Shown: positions 22,483 through 32,955 of the stretch, one piece after another
Numbering within the stretch: the first letter of the stretch is position 1
How the letters are laid out: every line of letters begins with the position of its first letter
Assembly: GCA_012932295.1 (NCBI GenBank)
Contig: JAAONU010000010.1
Location: 20,596,047 to 20,660,046 of the forward strand
Length of the DNA stretch: 64,000 nt
Reading direction: 5' to 3'
Origin: Cyclina sinensis
Lineage: Eukaryota > Mollusca > Bivalvia > Venerida > Veneridae
Position numbers and translations under genes: made by a program
The notes under the pieces: model-generated
What the model saw: only the letters and a program-made list of their open reading frames with translations
Told to the model about the DNA's origin: nothing
Databases searched by the model: none

Positions 22483-22577
22483 TCAGAATTTGCCATTAAT
22501 CATAAAGGCAACACGAACAACAGTATACGAGTTTTTGCCGTCTTCCAATTCTTGAACTTTACAAGTTTTAGCACAAA
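22483..22577 (-). CDS. candidate terminal exon, possibly secreted-protein type
   Basis: On the minus strand an acceptor-like GAGATATAG (AG at 22579-22578) precedes 31 codons ending in TGA at 22485-22483. The frame enters in phase 1 and reads CAKTCKVQELEDGKNSYTVV then RVAFMINGKF. The spaced cysteines and the alternating pattern YTVVRVAF resemble a beta-rich extracellular domain; an NTR/TIMP-like fold came to mind, but this is only an impression. About 140 nt upstream a strong donor CAG|GTAAAC lies at 22718-22713, but its reading phase does not match this exon. Confidence 0.27.
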
Positions 22578-23301
22578 CTATATCTCAAAAAACTATATAT
22601 GGAAATTAGAAACCTACATCTACACTGGAAGCATCGTTTTAGAGTCCTTCTCACTTAACATATTTAATTTTACCCGATTACTTCAACGAAAAACTACAAC
22701 AAAATTCTGTTTGTTTACCTGATGTCTTCAACTCGAGATGTACAAATAAATGAGTGTAAACATATTTCTTGTGATTATGTATCTATGTACACATATTCAT
22801 GCTAGGTACTGACCATATAACCTTAGGCCTTGGCTAAACACCTGCTCTCGCTTGCCGTTTAACAGAAGAAAACTATTTTCGGAGAAAAAAAATTCCTTGA
22901 TCTGATGTACGTCCATTGATTTAACATAAATGTTTCGTTATATACATAAAACAGATCAAATAGTGCAAAGTATGAACGGTGAGATAATTTGAGAAAAAAA
23001 AGTCAAGTCATAGTGGGCCATATTCAATGCAGCAACCAATAACAAATGAGTTGAAAGCTTATTACAAGCACTATCTTCTTATTAGCCAGATATAAAAGAA
23101 AACAACAGGTATCAGATACATTTGCCAGACCGCCCGTATGTGTACTAAACCATGTCCCACACCTGATGTGCACTTAAATATTGAGAACAATAAAACAATT
23201 ATTTTTGTCTGGATAGATGCACTAAATCTTCTATCAGAATGCTCTACCTATTATAGCATTTACTGCACAACTTGACTGCTGTTATTCTCTCAGATAGATT
23301 A
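22578..23301. other. non-coding stretch
   Basis: AT-rich, with a consensus-like minus-strand donor at 22718 noted above. No repeat recognised before the start of the Helitron-like element. Confidence 0.45.
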
Positions 23302-24278
23302 TCTCGGGGCTACACTGGATTAAGCGTGCGTTGGTAGGTCGGTTCGTCAGTCCGGCCGTCCGTAGACAAAAATTGTACAAACTATTTCTCAGCAACCATT
23401 TATCAGATTTAATAATACTTTGCAAGAGTATAAGTAAGAAGCCTAGAAGTACATATCGCTGTCACGGCATACTCTGATGATTTTTCACTGAGTTGTGGAC
23501 CTTTGATTTTGTTTCCACATCAATTTGTTCGGACTGTTTCTCGCCAGCTATTGTTCAGAATTTAATAATACTTTTCAAGAATCATAAGTACCAAGGGTAG
23601 TTGTGCATGTTATTGCTGCGTTCCACTGCCATGAGTTTCACTGAGTTTTGGGGTTTTATATTTTTTAATTATTAAACTTGCCAATATATTTCTCAGCAAC
23701 TATTCGTCACACTTTTATACTACTTGGCTAGAATTATAAGTGTATGCCGCATTCCACTGTCATGATTTTTCACTGAGCTATGGGCCTTTGATTTTTTAAT
23801 ACATAATTTTTGTCCATGCTATTTATCAGTAACTTTTTGTCAGATTTTAATAATAGTTTGCAAGAACTATAAGTATAAAGCCTACTTGTGCATGTTCTGT
23901 TACAGTCTTGTGAATGTTCTGAGTTATTGCCCTTCGATTTTTTAGATATAAGATAAAAAGTGTGTCCAGTGTTAGTTTTTCTGTTCCTTTTTTAACAATT
24001 AAATATTGGAGTATAATCAGCCTTCTTTTGTCTTAGCTCTGATTTGTATATCCTCAACATGTAGTGGTTGTATTGGTTTCTGCTGATATTTTGTAGGATG
24101 ATTAAGCTTTGTGTGTTTATCCATATAGTTGACTTATACTTCTGAGTTAAATTTCCACTAAAGTTTGAGTTTTGAAATGTTCAGCCAGTTTTTTGTAAAT
24201 ATTATGGCAGACAAACTATATATGTAGCAACTGCTGTGAATATCTGGGGGTATTCATCACTTGTAGTGATAGCTCTTG
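23302..24278 (+). mobile_element. Helitron-like non-autonomous element 1 with core tandem repeats
   Basis: The element starts TCTCGGGGCTACACTGG and contains a GTCCGGCCGTCCGT stretch. About four degenerate core repeats of about 140-160 bp follow, each near a TATTTCTCAGCAACTATT motif (23385, 23538, 23682, 23818). It ends GGGGGTATTCATCACT then a small hairpin (24256-24270, ATCACT-TGT-AGTGAT) and GCTCTTG. The architecture (TC start after an A, core repeats, hairpin just before the 3' end) matches non-autonomous Helitron/Helentron elements (HINE or DINE-1 type), known in flies and oysters. The 3' terminus reads CTTG rather than the canonical CTRR. No Rep/helicase coding remains. Confidence 0.7.
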
Positions 24279-24687
24279 TTTATTTTTGTCTCGCTAAACC
24301 CAAGACTGGTTTTAATGATTTATTCAAAAGATAAGACTTACAATAAATATAATTCAGAATTCACATATTGCCATTTAAATAAAAGATCCTTTTAAGTACT
24401 CTTAAATTCTTTAATTTCTTTTTTGGGAAACGAACAAAAATATTTATCAATGAACACAAGTTTTTATATTAAACCTTCCGGCGAAAAAAGATTCACACAC
24501 GACGATACGTCTTTGTTGAGCTGACGTAACAGAAATGCATCACAAGTAACCGAAGTGAGTATTTTCTTTTCGTTCTCTTAAGTTTTTGAGCCTTATATGT
24601 TACAGATACAGATGTCCCTCACACAATTACTATAAAACCAAATTCATTTATAGCACAAAGCTAATTTTGTTTAAACTACGCGATGAG
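24279..24687. other. non-coding spacer between element 1 and the minisatellite
   Basis: About 400 nt of AT-rich sequence with no recognised feature. Confidence 0.5.
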
Positions 24688-25240
24688 TATTGGTAGATAC
24701 TTCCTGTATCGTTGTATTGGTAGATACTTCCTGTATCGGTATGTCGGTAGATACTTCATGTATCGGTGTATTGGTAGACACTTCCTGTATCGTGTATCGG
24801 CAGATACTTCCTGTGTCAGTGTATCGGTAGATACTTCCTGTATCGGTGTATCGGTAGACGTTTCCTGTATCGATGTATTGTTAGATACTCCCTGTATCGG
24901 TGTATCGGTAGATACTTCATGTATTTGTAAATACCCCCTGTATCGGTATGTCGGTAGATACTTCATGTATTGGTGTATTGGTAGAAACTTCCTGTATCGG
25001 TTTATCGGTAGATACTTCATGTATCGGTGTATTGGTAGATACTTCCTGTATCGGTGTATCGGTAGATACTTCATGTATCGGTGTATTGGTAGATACTTCC
25101 TGTATCGGTGTATCGGTAGATACTTCATGTATCGGTGTATTGGTAGATACTTCCTGTATCGGTATGTCGGTAGATGCTTCCTGTATCTGTGTATCGGTAG
25201 ACACTTTCTGTATCGGTGTATTGGTAGATACTTCCTGTAT
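24688..25240 (+). repeat. 27-bp minisatellite, about 20 units
   Basis: The unit is close to TATCGGTAGATACTTCCTG followed by TATCGGTG. In the 3' half, units with TTCCTG and TTCATG alternate, giving a 54-bp higher-order unit. Because 27 is nine codons and the unit lacks stops, frames on both strands stay open for 90-190 codons with a nine-residue periodicity. This is the signature of the repeat and not evidence for a protein. Two shortened units interrupt the register near 24790 and 24925. Confidence 0.97.
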
Positions 25241-26008
25241 AGCTTGTATGCTTTAACGGAACTATTACTTTGTTAGTCGCTCAGTCAGTAAGAAAGTCCA
25301 TATGTTTCAATGTAATCTGAAGCTAATTTCGTGTTGGGAGTATCTCCAATGGCATCAAACATTCGAAATAATGAAAAAGGATTTGTTTCGTTACGTTTTG
25401 GCGACAATCATTTTATACATGAACCAAAAAAGAAATTACTTTTTGTTCAAATAAATAATAATCTCGATGAAGTGTGAACATTTGTAAAAGTGATTTTTTT
25501 TAAAGAAGGTAGATGTAAATTACCAAGAAGTAGACAAAATCTTTCGTCTCCATCCTATTATTTTTCAAAAAAAAAGATTAATACAGCCAGCTTCAAACAT
25601 AAGTGTAAAAATACTGTGCCCGGAAAAAAAACAACGAACAATTATTAGTTTTTTAAGAACACTTTATTGTGTTCAGTTATACTAGGTCCTGTCTGCATGT
25701 TTCAAAGACAAGATACCCCACATTATCACCGTTTTTCCAGGTTAAGATAGAGTTTATTGTCGTCAGAAGACCCTCAGGCGAACATTCACAATATTTCATA
25801 ATAAGTTAGTTATAGCAAAGTTAAGGCAAGTTGTTATTAACGATTGTTTTATTATTAGTAGTAGTAGTATTATTAGTCGTTTCAATGAGCAAAAATGATT
25901 AAAATTTAACTAATGGCATTAATTTGAAAATGAAACTATCAATTTAATTATTATCAACATTTTCTAATTATTCGATCTCTAACTAAAAATTAAAAATTAT
26001 GTTAATTT
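25241..26008. other. non-coding stretch
   Basis: AT-rich; a short (TAG)n/(TTA)n tract at about 25850-25877. No gene recognised. Confidence 0.5.
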
Positions 26009-26071
26009 AGTGGGTTCGAACCTGCAACAAAAGGCGCTCCTACGCAGTTAACTGCTACATTGTGTGGCACT
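26009..26071 (-). repeat. tRNA-like fragment with perfect B box
   Basis: On the minus strand GGTTCGAACCC matches the Pol III B-box consensus exactly. It is preceded by an A-box-like GTAGCAGTTAACTGCG. The cloverleaf is incomplete, so a SINE head or tRNA pseudogene is more likely than a tRNA gene. Confidence 0.45.
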
Positions 26072-26452
26072 ATATAATCATGACGAAAATAGGGATCAGT
26101 TACTATTGTTTTCCCCCCGTTTTTTTCCCCCAAGGCTACTTCTTGAATAAAAGGCTGAATTTAAATTAGTTAATTAACAGATACAGCGTTGACATACTTT
26201 ACAGATTTGTTACGTCTAAGTACAGTTTTAGTTTAAGTACAGTTTTAGTTAAGTTTAGTTAATATTGTACATAGAGAAGTCTATTTAAAAGCACTAAAAT
26301 AAGTTCTAAAGTAACTGTGATATAAATATTCTGTATGTGCGACATTTCATATAATCGACACTTTCATGTCCACCGACTTAATGCTGTGCATCAGTGTTTT
26401 CCTTTTCATTCGTTGTCAAAGTTTGATTGCTGCTTATAGTATTTAATTGAGT

Positions 26453-26591
26453 GTAGTGCTCACTAAGTCTATTTCTAAAGGACCATAAAGATTTATGTAT
26501 CGCGTAGTGCTCACTAAGTCCATTTCTAAAGGACTATAAAGATTAATGTATCGCGTAGTGCTCACTAAGACCATAAAGATTAATATATCGC
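26453..26591 (+). repeat. 51-bp tandem repeat, about 2.7 units
   Basis: GTAGTGCTCACTAAG begins each unit. The second unit ends in ATTAATGTATCGC. The third has lost about 15 nt (CCATTTCTAAAGGA) from its middle. A short GTACAGTTTTAGTT repeat lies upstream at about 26220-26256. Confidence 0.9.
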
Positions 26592-27569
26592 TTGTGTGTT
26601 AGAATCAATACAAAATATTTAAGCTACAATTTCATTATGCGAAACTGACTAAAAAATTAAACGGAACTTATTTAGCGAGCATGAAGCCTGAGGGACATTG
26701 TTGAAAATTGTATGAAAAGGATGTTTCACTTCAGAAATTCTCCGACAAACAGTCTGTACAGTCTGTTTCACTTATCTCCTACCATTCCTGTTTTATTGAC
26801 GATAAAATAAGTTGCCTGTGTTCATACCGGCACCAAACGACTTTCTTCGTTTGCAAAATTCCATTGTATCAATAGGACTTATGTCTGGAAGATAGATACT
26901 TTTCCAGTGGAAGCATATCGCTCTAGTGGTAAAAAGTCTTGCAAGACGGTAAAACATGTACTGTTAGCATGTATCATTATTGAAACAGTTTGGTTTGCGT
27001 GTTTTTTACATACCAGCTGTTTTGCTGTTGCTATTTAGTCTAATGGTATATAGTTGATTTAAATACAAGTAGTAAGTCTCTTGTATAGGAAATAAAATTA
27101 AAACATTTTAGAAACCTTAAAGAATATAGTTATTTAAGGACATTCTGTAAGTCAGAGTAATTTAAGGACATTATGTAAGTCAGACATGACATATACATAA
27201 CTTTCTGATCCAATTGATAACTCCCACCAAATGTATCAGGCAGCCAATGTTATATACGGAACGCTCTGACAGGCAAATGTGGCATCTTCTGTCATACCAC
27301 TGACTTGTTTTCAAAACCTGCACGAAAGAAAACTTTTCAAGTGTATGATATCATCTTACAGGCAAAAAAAACAATTACTCTTTCTGAATCTGATAAGGCT
27401 ATATCTAGTAAGAATAATTAACAATTTTGTAAGTAGATAGGTGTATAAATTGTATTAATGTATGTCAGAAATTTTATAAGCATTGGATTAATTACTGACT
27501 CTAAAAAAAAAACAATTTAATTCGACCAGAAAACAGATAACAATAAAGCATAGTTCTTTTTTTCTGGAG
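26592..27569. other. non-coding stretch
   Basis: AT-rich. A short direct repeat of TTTAAGGACATT.TGTAAGTC occurs at about 27133 and 27161. No gene recognised. Confidence 0.5.
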
Positions 27570-27685
27570 GGATCGCTGGCGGAGTTCAATCTAATGTCAA
27601 ACTTCTTTGGAAACGGGATGTGGCTGTTACTTGCTATCGATATCGCATGGGCAGGAAACGTGGAAAGGACGTGAAATTTCCTTAA
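27570..27685 (+). CDS. candidate terminal exon in a GC-raised island
   Basis: A pyrimidine tract (TTCTTTTTTTCTGGAG, AG at 27568-27569) leads into about 116 nt of GC-raised sequence. In phase 1 the frame reads IAGGVQSNVKLLWKRDVAV then TCYRYRMGRKRGKDVKFP and ends in TAA at 27683-27685. The basic C-terminus is unusual for chance AT-rich DNA. Two other frames here (one on each strand) are also open, because the island is GC-rich and therefore poor in stops, so the choice of frame is insecure. I do not recognise a family. Confidence 0.27.
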
Positions 27686-28342
27686 TCCAAACAGCTTAGT
27701 ACAAAAAATAAATGATAGCAAGTGGCACCTGACTCGGTACAGCATTAGTGTTTTGTCTTTCATATCTTTATATTTTCTAAGAATATGTTAAAACTGATTA
27801 ATCGATCAACTAACTATTATGATAGAGCGATTTTGAAAAGTTCTGTTTGTAAAGCGTCGAGAAATATATTTCTGTAAGAAAGCCCTTTGTAAATCGTTAC
27901 TTAATAGACTCACTGTTCAAGACTAAAAATTGTAACAACTTTTTTTCTTTCTAAGTGAGCTTAAAAACGGATGTCAGACGATCACAGTGATTAACGTTAA
28001 TGATATTGGTCATTATTGTCAATAGAAAAGACAAACGTGACTTTTTTTCTGTTTTGGTAACCACCTGAGTCAGAAAATTGCAACTGTATCCTCTAAGACT
28101 TGATATAATGCTTTCTAAAATAACTCTCTCAAACTGTCTTAATCATCGTTAAGTTGTCTCAGAACGACAGACACAGGATAATTAACATCTCCTGGCTGTT
28201 AGCACAGTTTGCAGGCAGCCTACGAGTCACGTGGGGATTCTAAGCCATTTATTAACACAGTTTATTTTCATTATACTTTGCTTTTTTCATTAGTCTAAAA
28301 CGGTTTCATTCATATCGACTTTATATCCCATTTCATACCACG
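27686..28342. other. non-coding stretch, nothing recognised
   Basis: AT-rich sequence without visible repeat or gene. Confidence 0.5.
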
Positions 28343-28420
28343 GAGCAATATTGCTGTTTTTTGTTAAGGGTTTCTCAATGCTTTTCATTGACAATTTGTT
28401 AGACAAGTTCAATATTGTAC
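28343..28420 (+). repeat. duplication module alpha-2b, copy 1
   Basis: GAGCAATATTGC, a GACAATTTRTTAGACAAGT stretch and AATATTGTAC occur here in the same order and spacing as at 39527-39606, about 11.2 kb downstream. It marks the left edge of the 28-55 kb ladder of old duplications. Confidence 0.7.
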
Positions 28421-29071
28421 GTTCAGGGAATAGTAAGGAGCAAACAAAACATGTCTATAATTGTTGGTTTGAATTGGACAGTTTTTATTTCAAAGTGTGC
28501 CATATCAATATACGTTTTATTCATCACAAGGCGTGTTCTTATTTTCTCTCATATATGTTACTCCTGTCTGTAGGTGTGTGCTCAATTAATGATAAAACAG
28601 TATGTTCAATTAAAAAAAAACATTGCGAGACATTTCTTTCACACTAACTAGACAGAAATATCCGAAAATGTTACTAAAAATAGCCGTGGTGGAAAATTTT
28701 ATCTCACATGGGCTTATCTCGAATGGCTTTAGAATGCGAACTTCTTTTTCTGTTAGTTCTGTCAATTTTGAGCGTTGACATTTTAAATTTATCTGGAGTG
28801 TGTTTACACTTTAAATCACATGTTCTTTTGATAAATTTGCATTTAAATCACTTTAATCCATCAACTTTACTCATTCCTGATGTTTAACCCACGTAATACG
28901 TTTATTTTTAATATATTTTTACTTGAATCGGTGAAATGTGTCTCCGCCATGTTGAATATTGTGTATTGGAAATTTGGTTGTTGAATACGCATAAAAGAAG
29001 TTCCAAATATTTTTGTTCGTTTGTTAGTATTTTTTGTTCCATAAGTGAGTTATTTAGAAAAATAATCAATC
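28421..29071. other. non-coding stretch, nothing recognised
   Basis: AT-rich, with chance frames only (a 98-codon plus-strand frame at 28351-28647 lacks any motif). Confidence 0.45.
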
Positions 29072-29175
29072 ATTGGGCGTGGTTGAAGATCGGGATTTCC
29101 AAACCCTCGGGTGAGTTTCCGGTCGGGAACTGGTCACCCGAGGGTTTGGATATCCCGATTTTCAACCGCCCCAAC
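29072..29175. repeat. long GC-rich hairpin
   Basis: CCAAACCCTCGGGTGA (29099-29114) is the perfect reverse complement of 29134-29149. The pairing continues outward through GGTTGAAGATCGGGAT and ATCCCGATTTTCAACC with few mismatches, giving arms of about 43 nt. The apex contains TTCCGGTCGGGAA. GC is far above the flanks. A foldback element is likely; I recall this palindrome from other bivalves. Confidence 0.88.
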
Positions 29176-29498
29176 GATAGATTCTATTAGTATCACAAAA
29201 TATCTTTGTATAGCACTTCCTTGTTGTTTATCATATTAAGCCAGTAAGTTATCTGAGGATGAACTGTTAATTGTCCGCGTTTGATATCGCTCGACTTGAA
29301 GCCAACTCTTCTTTTTTATATATTGGAAGTTTTATTAGTTCCTCTTTGTTTAGTGAATTTAAAATTTGTAAAAATGTATACACAGACTGACAAATGCAAT
29401 AGTAGCGCTTACATATTTTACTCTAATATCATTAAGGAATCAGATGACTGGAAACTATCACATAACGCAAACGTTAATTACTTTGAATGAAACACATT

Positions 29499-29745
29499 AA
29501 CTTGTGACAGTACTAGTGGTTTTCTTGTTTTCTGCATTCCTGAATTTATTACTTAACTTGAGACAGTGGTTTTCTTGCGTGCTGCAATCGTGAATTAATA
29601 CATAACTTTTGAAAGTGGTTTTCTTGATTGCTGCTATCCTTAATTTATTACTTAACTTGTGAGGGTGGTTTTCCTGTTTTCTGCAATCGTGAATTGAATA
29701 CTTGTGACAGTGGTTTTCTTCTTGGTGCAGTTTTGAATTTGATAT
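29499..29745 (+). repeat. degenerate 50-bp tandem repeat, about 5 units
   Basis: Each unit begins AACTTGTGACAGTGGTTTTC and ends close to GTGAATTTATTACTT. Units differ by several substitutions and by a small insertion in the first. Confidence 0.9.
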
Positions 29746-29840
29746 TTTCCTAACTACTTATCTTTTGAAGTCAAAGGTTATGGGGAAACAGATTTTTAAA
29801 AATGCTCAAAAAATTGTGAACCAAATGTGTCTGCTTTTTT

Positions 29841-30150
29841 TTAACCCGGATAGGTCATAATGTGCAAATTGCCTCTGAATGAAAGGTTTGCTGTCTGAAG
29901 TATGAAGAAACGTTCGTTTTTGTCAAAAGTTATAATCAGACTTTTTACCAGACATCTTATCACATACTTTACAACGTCAACGGGTTTTTAGCAGCAAATG
30001 CGTCTGCTAGACTACCTTATCTGTCAGTAAATGTTTGTAGATGTATAATTGTTATAGGCTGAAGTGTTTTTAATCAGCCGGCGGCTGAACCAGAGATTGG
30101 TATATCATGTCATGGTCTATAAAATGAATGCATAAGCTATTTTGCTGGTC
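29841..30150 (+). repeat. duplication module beta-2, copy 1
   Basis: TTTGCTGTCTGAAGTAT, a CAACGTCAACGGGTTTTTA stretch, TTTGTAGATGT and TATATCATGTCA appear in the same order at 32677-32955 and, more weakly, at 41205-41450. By eye the first two copies agree at about 70 percent of positions. No reading frame is conserved. Confidence 0.8.
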
Positions 30151-30409
30151 AACAAAATGATTAACAACATATGCGATAAAATTGTTCATTCGGGTCTAAT
30201 TGTAGAACGAAGCATCTAACATAATTGAGTTTCAGGAATAACATCTGGCGAGATACTCAAAGAAACTGCTCCGCCAGACGCATAAGAATTAAATGAACGA
30301 TATATATTACAGAAATTATAGCGGTTGTATCAAAAAAGTTTAGTTTTAGACAAATTTAAGCAACCTCACGTGCATGAAATATTTATTAACATAAACCGAT
30401 CAATGCTGC

Positions 30410-30520
30410 TCTAACTTCCCCCTTTTTGAATCATACCAGTACCCTTTAAATAAACGATTAATGCAAATGAGTGTATCTTAACAGACTTATTTTTGAAGAA
30501 ATGTCTTGTTTCCAAACCCT
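30410..30520 (+). repeat. duplication module beta-1, copy 1
   Basis: The words CCCTTTTTGAATCATACCAG and TGAAGAAATGTCTTGTTTCC match, in order, 41060-41155 (CCTCTCTGAATCATATAGG, TGAATAAATGCCTTATTTCG). At 41 kb this module is followed closely by beta-2. Here the Helitron-like element 2 separates the two. Confidence 0.65.
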
Positions 30521-30657
30521 TGTAACAACAAGGTGCTTAGAGTTTAGAACAAAATGCAGCTAATTTTATCGTTGCTTTAGGGGAATTTACTAGAAAATAC
30601 ATAATACCGTTAATGCTTTTTGCTTTAAAATCGGCCACATAAGTTCGTATTATAATA

Positions 30658-32371
30658 TCCCCACAAACAAAGTTTGAGGGGGTATAAAGGAGTGAGCTTG
30701 GCGGTCGGTCTGTCGGTCCGTCATGGTTTCCGGACAATAACTCGTGAAAAGCTAGACAGATTTAAACAATTTTTGGTACACAGCTGTAACATCATAAGAT
30801 ACAGGTCAAGTTCGATATTGGGGCTGGTGGGGCCAAAGTCAAGGTCACTTTCACTAAAATTAGAAAAACGGTTTGCGGGCGATAACTCATGAAAGGCTAG
30901 ACAGATTAAAAATTTTTTGGTACATAGTTGTAACATCGCAAGATACAGGTCATATTCGATATTGGGCCATTGGGGGCCAAAGTCAAGGTCAATGTTACTA
31001 AAAATAGAAAAACGATTTTTGATGATAATGCATGAAAGGCTAGACAGATTTTTAAAAAAAATTGGTAAACAGGTGTAACATCATAAAATACAGGTCACGT
31101 TCGATATTGGGGTGGGGCCAAGGTTAAGGTCACTGTTACTAAAAATAGAAAAACGGTTTCCGGACAATAACTCATAAATGGCTTGACAGATTAAGAAAAT
31201 TTTTGGAACACAGGTGTAACATCGATATTGGGGCTGGCGGGGCCAAGGTCAATGCCACCGTTACTAAAAATAGAAAAACGGTTTCTGGACATTAACTCAT
31301 GAATGGCTTGACAGATTTAAACAATTTTTGATACACAGGTGTAACATCATAACATACAGGTAAACTTAGATATTGGGGCTGGTGGGGCCAAGGTCAAGGT
31401 CACTGTTACTAAAAATAATGAAATGGTTGAAAAATGGTTTCCAGATGATAACTTGACAGATTTAAACAATAATCGGTACACAGGTGTAACATCAGAGGAT
31501 ACAGGTCAAGTTTGATATTGGGGCTTGTGGGGCCAAGATCAAGGTCACTGTTACTAAAAATAAAAAAAATAAATGATTTCTGCTCAATAACTTGAGTTAA
31601 GAAAGAGATATTGTGATGAAATTTGCTGTAAAGGTAGCTTTAATGAAGACGCCGCTTGGGATTGAAAATTTTGCCAGTTGGGTCAAGGTCACTGTTCGCT
31701 TGAACTAAAAATAGAAAAAAACTGGTTTCCGGATAATAACTCATGAAAGGCTTGACAGATTTAAACCATTTTTGGTAAACAGGTGTAACATCATAAAATA
31801 CAGGTCAATTTCGACTTTGAGGCTGCTGAGGTCGATGTCAAGATCACTGTTACTAAAAATAAAAAAGGTGTCTGCTCAATAGCTTGAGTTACCAATGAGA
31901 TATTATGATAAAACTTTCTTTAAAGATAGTGTCTATAAAAACGACGCTTGGGATTGAAAATTGGGCCAGTTGGATCAATCAAGGTCACTGTCCACTTTAA
32001 CTAAGAATGGAAAAAAACAGTTTCTGGATGATACCTCATGAGTTACAAGAACAGTCAGGGATTTATTGCCAGATGGTTAAGGATGCATTCAAGCCAAAAT
32101 ATTTACTTGTAAAATTTGATGATTATCGTGTTTGAAGTAAAACTCATGGATGTCAGAAGAGATCAGCTAGAGCATCAGCTAGTTCTGCTAGAAAATATAC
32201 AGTTCAATGGTCTACCGATAATTGTTTTCTCTATATACACTATTATTAAATATAATATATATACATATTTCCATGTTTCTTATGTCACTTTATGCCATTG
32301 ATTCTAAGCTTTCCAGTTTCAGTATCAAGCACCCATGTGGGGGTATTAAGCACCTTTAGTGATAGTTCTAG
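30658..32371 (+). mobile_element. Helitron-like non-autonomous element 2 with core tandem repeats
   Basis: The element starts TCCCCACAAACAAAG, whose first 10 nt pair with GTTTGAGGGG just downstream (a 5' subterminal stem). Then come a GTCCGTCATGG leader and about ten core repeats of 125-150 bp marked by GGTTTCCGGACAATAACTC, AGGCTTGACAGATTTAAAC and GGTCAAGGTCACTGTTACT. In the last third a second unit type (CAATAACTTGAGTTAAGAAA, 31585 and about 31875) alternates with the first. The end is GGGGGTATTAAGCAC, an imperfect small hairpin and CTAG at 32368-32371 followed by T. TC start after an A, and CTAG|T end, are the canonical Helitron termini. No transposase coding is present. It sits between beta-1 and beta-2, so it inserted after that duplication formed. 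Confidence 0.8.
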
Positions 32372-32452
32372 TTTGATTTATTTTTGTTGCAGTCCTAAAC
32401 TAAATGCTTCCCCCGAAGTCAAAAGTAATGCAGACAATTTCTTCTACCGCTT

Positions 32453-32669
32453 GATTCTCCTGACCGGGATGAATCATAGTGTTCTCCTGACCGGGATGAA
32501 TCAGTAGTGTTCTCCTGGCCGGGATGAATCATAGTGTTCTCCTGACCGGGATGAATCATAGTGTTCTCCTGACCGGAATGAATCATAGTGTTATCCTGGC
32601 CTGGATGAATCATAGTGTTCTCCTGACCGGGATGAATCATAGTGTTCTCCTGACCGGGATGAATCATAG
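32453..32669 (+). repeat. 27-bp minisatellite, 8 units
   Basis: The unit is GTTCTCCTGACCGGGATG plus AATCATAGT. The second unit carries one extra base. Frames on both strands remain open because 27 is a multiple of three and the unit has no stop in those frames. The array begins 81 bp after the 3' end of Helitron-like element 2. Confidence 0.97.
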
Positions 32670-32676
32670 AGTGTGG

Positions 32677-32955
32677 TTTCCTTCTGAAAAAGGCTTTGCT
32701 GTCTGGAGTATATGTAGCCATCCGCTTTCGTCGGAGTTATTATCCATAGATCAGACTTGTTCAAACGTATGAACGTCATTCAAACATACCTCTTAATACA
32801 TCCTTTGCAATGTCAACAGGGTTTTTAATAGCAAGTTTGTCTGTTAAACCGTCCTAGCTGTCAAGAAATATTTGTAGATGTGATTATTATGAGTTAAAGT
32901 GTTTTAATTAGCTGTCGGCTGCATCAGGGACAGCAATATATCATGTCAGAGTATA
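32677..32955 (+). repeat. duplication module beta-2, copy 2
   Basis: Partner of 29841-30150, about 2.8 kb away in direct orientation, and of 41205-41450. It follows the minisatellite immediately. Confidence 0.8.

Noticed and set aside
24676..25276. Frames up to 197 codons on both strands with nine-residue periodicity
   Set aside because: They come from a 27-bp minisatellite whose unit lacks stops on both strands.
32419..32779. Repetitive frames (NHSVLLTGM and GQENTMIHP repeats)
   Set aside because: Same cause: 27-bp tandem repeat open on both strands.
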